DNA from: Saccharothrix sp. ST-888
Lineage (GTDB): Bacteria; Actinomycetota; Actinomycetes; Streptomycetales; Streptomycetaceae
NCBI RefSeq assembly: GCF_000955975.1
Contig: NZ_JYJF01000013.1
Span: forward strand, 22,961-86,960
Direction of reading: 5' to 3'
Length of the DNA stretch: 64,000 nucleotides
The position numbers and the translations under genes are program-made. Position 1 is the stretch's first letter; each line of letters starts with the position of its first letter. Below the pieces are notes generated by a model. That model was given only the letters and a program-made list of their open reading frames with translations, made no database searches and had not been told where the DNA came from. This document shows positions 63,547-64,000 of the stretch, piece by piece.

Positions 63547-64000
63547 ATGACCACTGTCACTGAGAAGACCGACGGCGGGGAGCGCCTCACCCCCGGCACC
63601 CCGCTGCTCGAAGTCCGCGACCTGCACGTGGAGTTCGTGACCCGGGACGGCATCGCCAAGGCCGTCAACGGCGTCAACTACTCCGTCGCGGCGGGCGAGA
63701 CGCTGGCCGTGCTCGGCGAGTCCGGCTCCGGTAAGTCCGTCACCGCGCAGACCATCATGGGCATCCTGGACATGCCTCCGGGCCGGGTCACCTCGGGTGA
63801 GATCCTGTTCCGGGGCCAGGACATGCTCAAGATGTCCAAGGAGGAGCAGCGCAAGCTCCGCGGCCAGAAGATCGCGATGATCTTCCAGGACGCGCTCTCC
63901 GCGCTCAACCCCGTGCTGAGCGTGGGCTACCAGCTCGGCGAGATGTTCCGGGTGCACCGGGGCGCCTCCCGCAAGGAGGCCAAGGCCAAGGCCATCGAGC
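63547..64000 (+). CDS. Oligopeptide ABC ATPase, OppD type (partial)
   Basis: The first 151 codons are in the window. N-terminal LEVRDLHVEFVTRDGIAKAV is the OppD lead. Walker A is GESGSGKSVTAQ, then the IFQDALSALNPVLSVG Q-loop. The ABC signature and Walker B lie beyond the end. It would power the two permeases. ATG 63547 has GAGAGG about 11 bases upstream; the gene begins 17 bases after the OppC-type stop. Confidence 0.92.
   Translation, partial: MTTVTEKTDGGERLTPGTPLLEVRDLHVEFVTRDGIAKAVNGVNYSVAAGETLAVLGESGSGKSVTAQTIMGILDMPPGRVTSGEILFRGQDMLKMSKEEQRKLRGQKIAMIFQDALSALNPVLSVGYQLGEMFRVHRGASRKEAKAKAIE

Noticed and set aside
59892..64000. Naming the transporter bldK
   Set aside because: It lies after typA as in S. 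coelicolor, but the order binding protein-permease-permease-ATPase differs from bldKABCDE, and several paralogous peptide transporters exist in these genomes.

Overview
The window is 64 kb of very GC-rich actinobacterial chromosome. Codon third positions are almost all G or C, many genes start with GTG, and several look leaderless. Family content points to Streptomycetaceae (Streptomyces or Kitasatospora): WhiB-like protein, SARP regulator, SpoIIE phosphatases with HATPase domains, DUF1707, DUF4245, DUF6542, tyrosinase pair, and TTA codons in only two genes. From memory, the gene order largely follows the core arm of S. coelicolor from pck (about SCO4979) through ahpC/oxyR, fumarase/wblI/glpX, xseA/ispH/ppgK and typA. 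That synteny is recalled, not computed here.

Layout. 0-14 kb: a tiny membrane protein, haemolysin III, GTP-dependent PEP carboxykinase, an aminotransferase, a Ser/Thr kinase with a PQQ propeller, a prepilin peptidase, a secreted S41 protease, a GH18 chitinase with a DasR-like operator, a cis-prenyl transferase, and a PIN-PhoH protein. 14-19 kb: a secreted transglycosylase-like protein, an AI-2E family membrane protein, and the peroxide cassette ahpC-ahpD with divergent oxyR. 19-28 kb is the accessory part. It holds an AAA ATPase/HNH nuclease pair resembling a Septu (PtuA/PtuB) defence module, a SpoIIE-type phosphatase, a methyltransferase, a large SARP regulator, and a divergent 77-residue peptide gene.

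28-41 kb returns to core metabolism: fumarase, a DUF1707 protein, wblI, glpX, a nitroreductase, exonuclease VII (xseA/xseB) behind an internally deleted APC permease, ispH, polyphosphate glucokinase and ychF. 41-49 kb carries the melC1-melC2 tyrosinase operon, an ArsR-type regulator beside a gene remnant, a split RibD pair, a secreted propeller-like protein, a PPOX-fold oxidoreductase, a methyltransferase, a 50-residue SPOR-like protein and a NUDIX hydrolase. 49-64 kb has two tandem PAS/GAF/SpoIIE/HATPase phosphatases, a solute-binding lipoprotein, typA, and an oligopeptide ABC operon (binding protein, two permeases, ATPase cut by the window end).

The most noteworthy items are: (i) the AAA/HNH pair, with a 4-base GTGA overlap and a bldA-type TTA codon in the ATPase; (ii) oxyR, which has no ATG, GTG, TTG or CTG between an in-frame stop and its helix-turn-helix and may start on ATC; (iii) the TTA-containing SARP gene facing a small peptide gene; and (iv) an APC permease that appears to have lost its middle third in frame.
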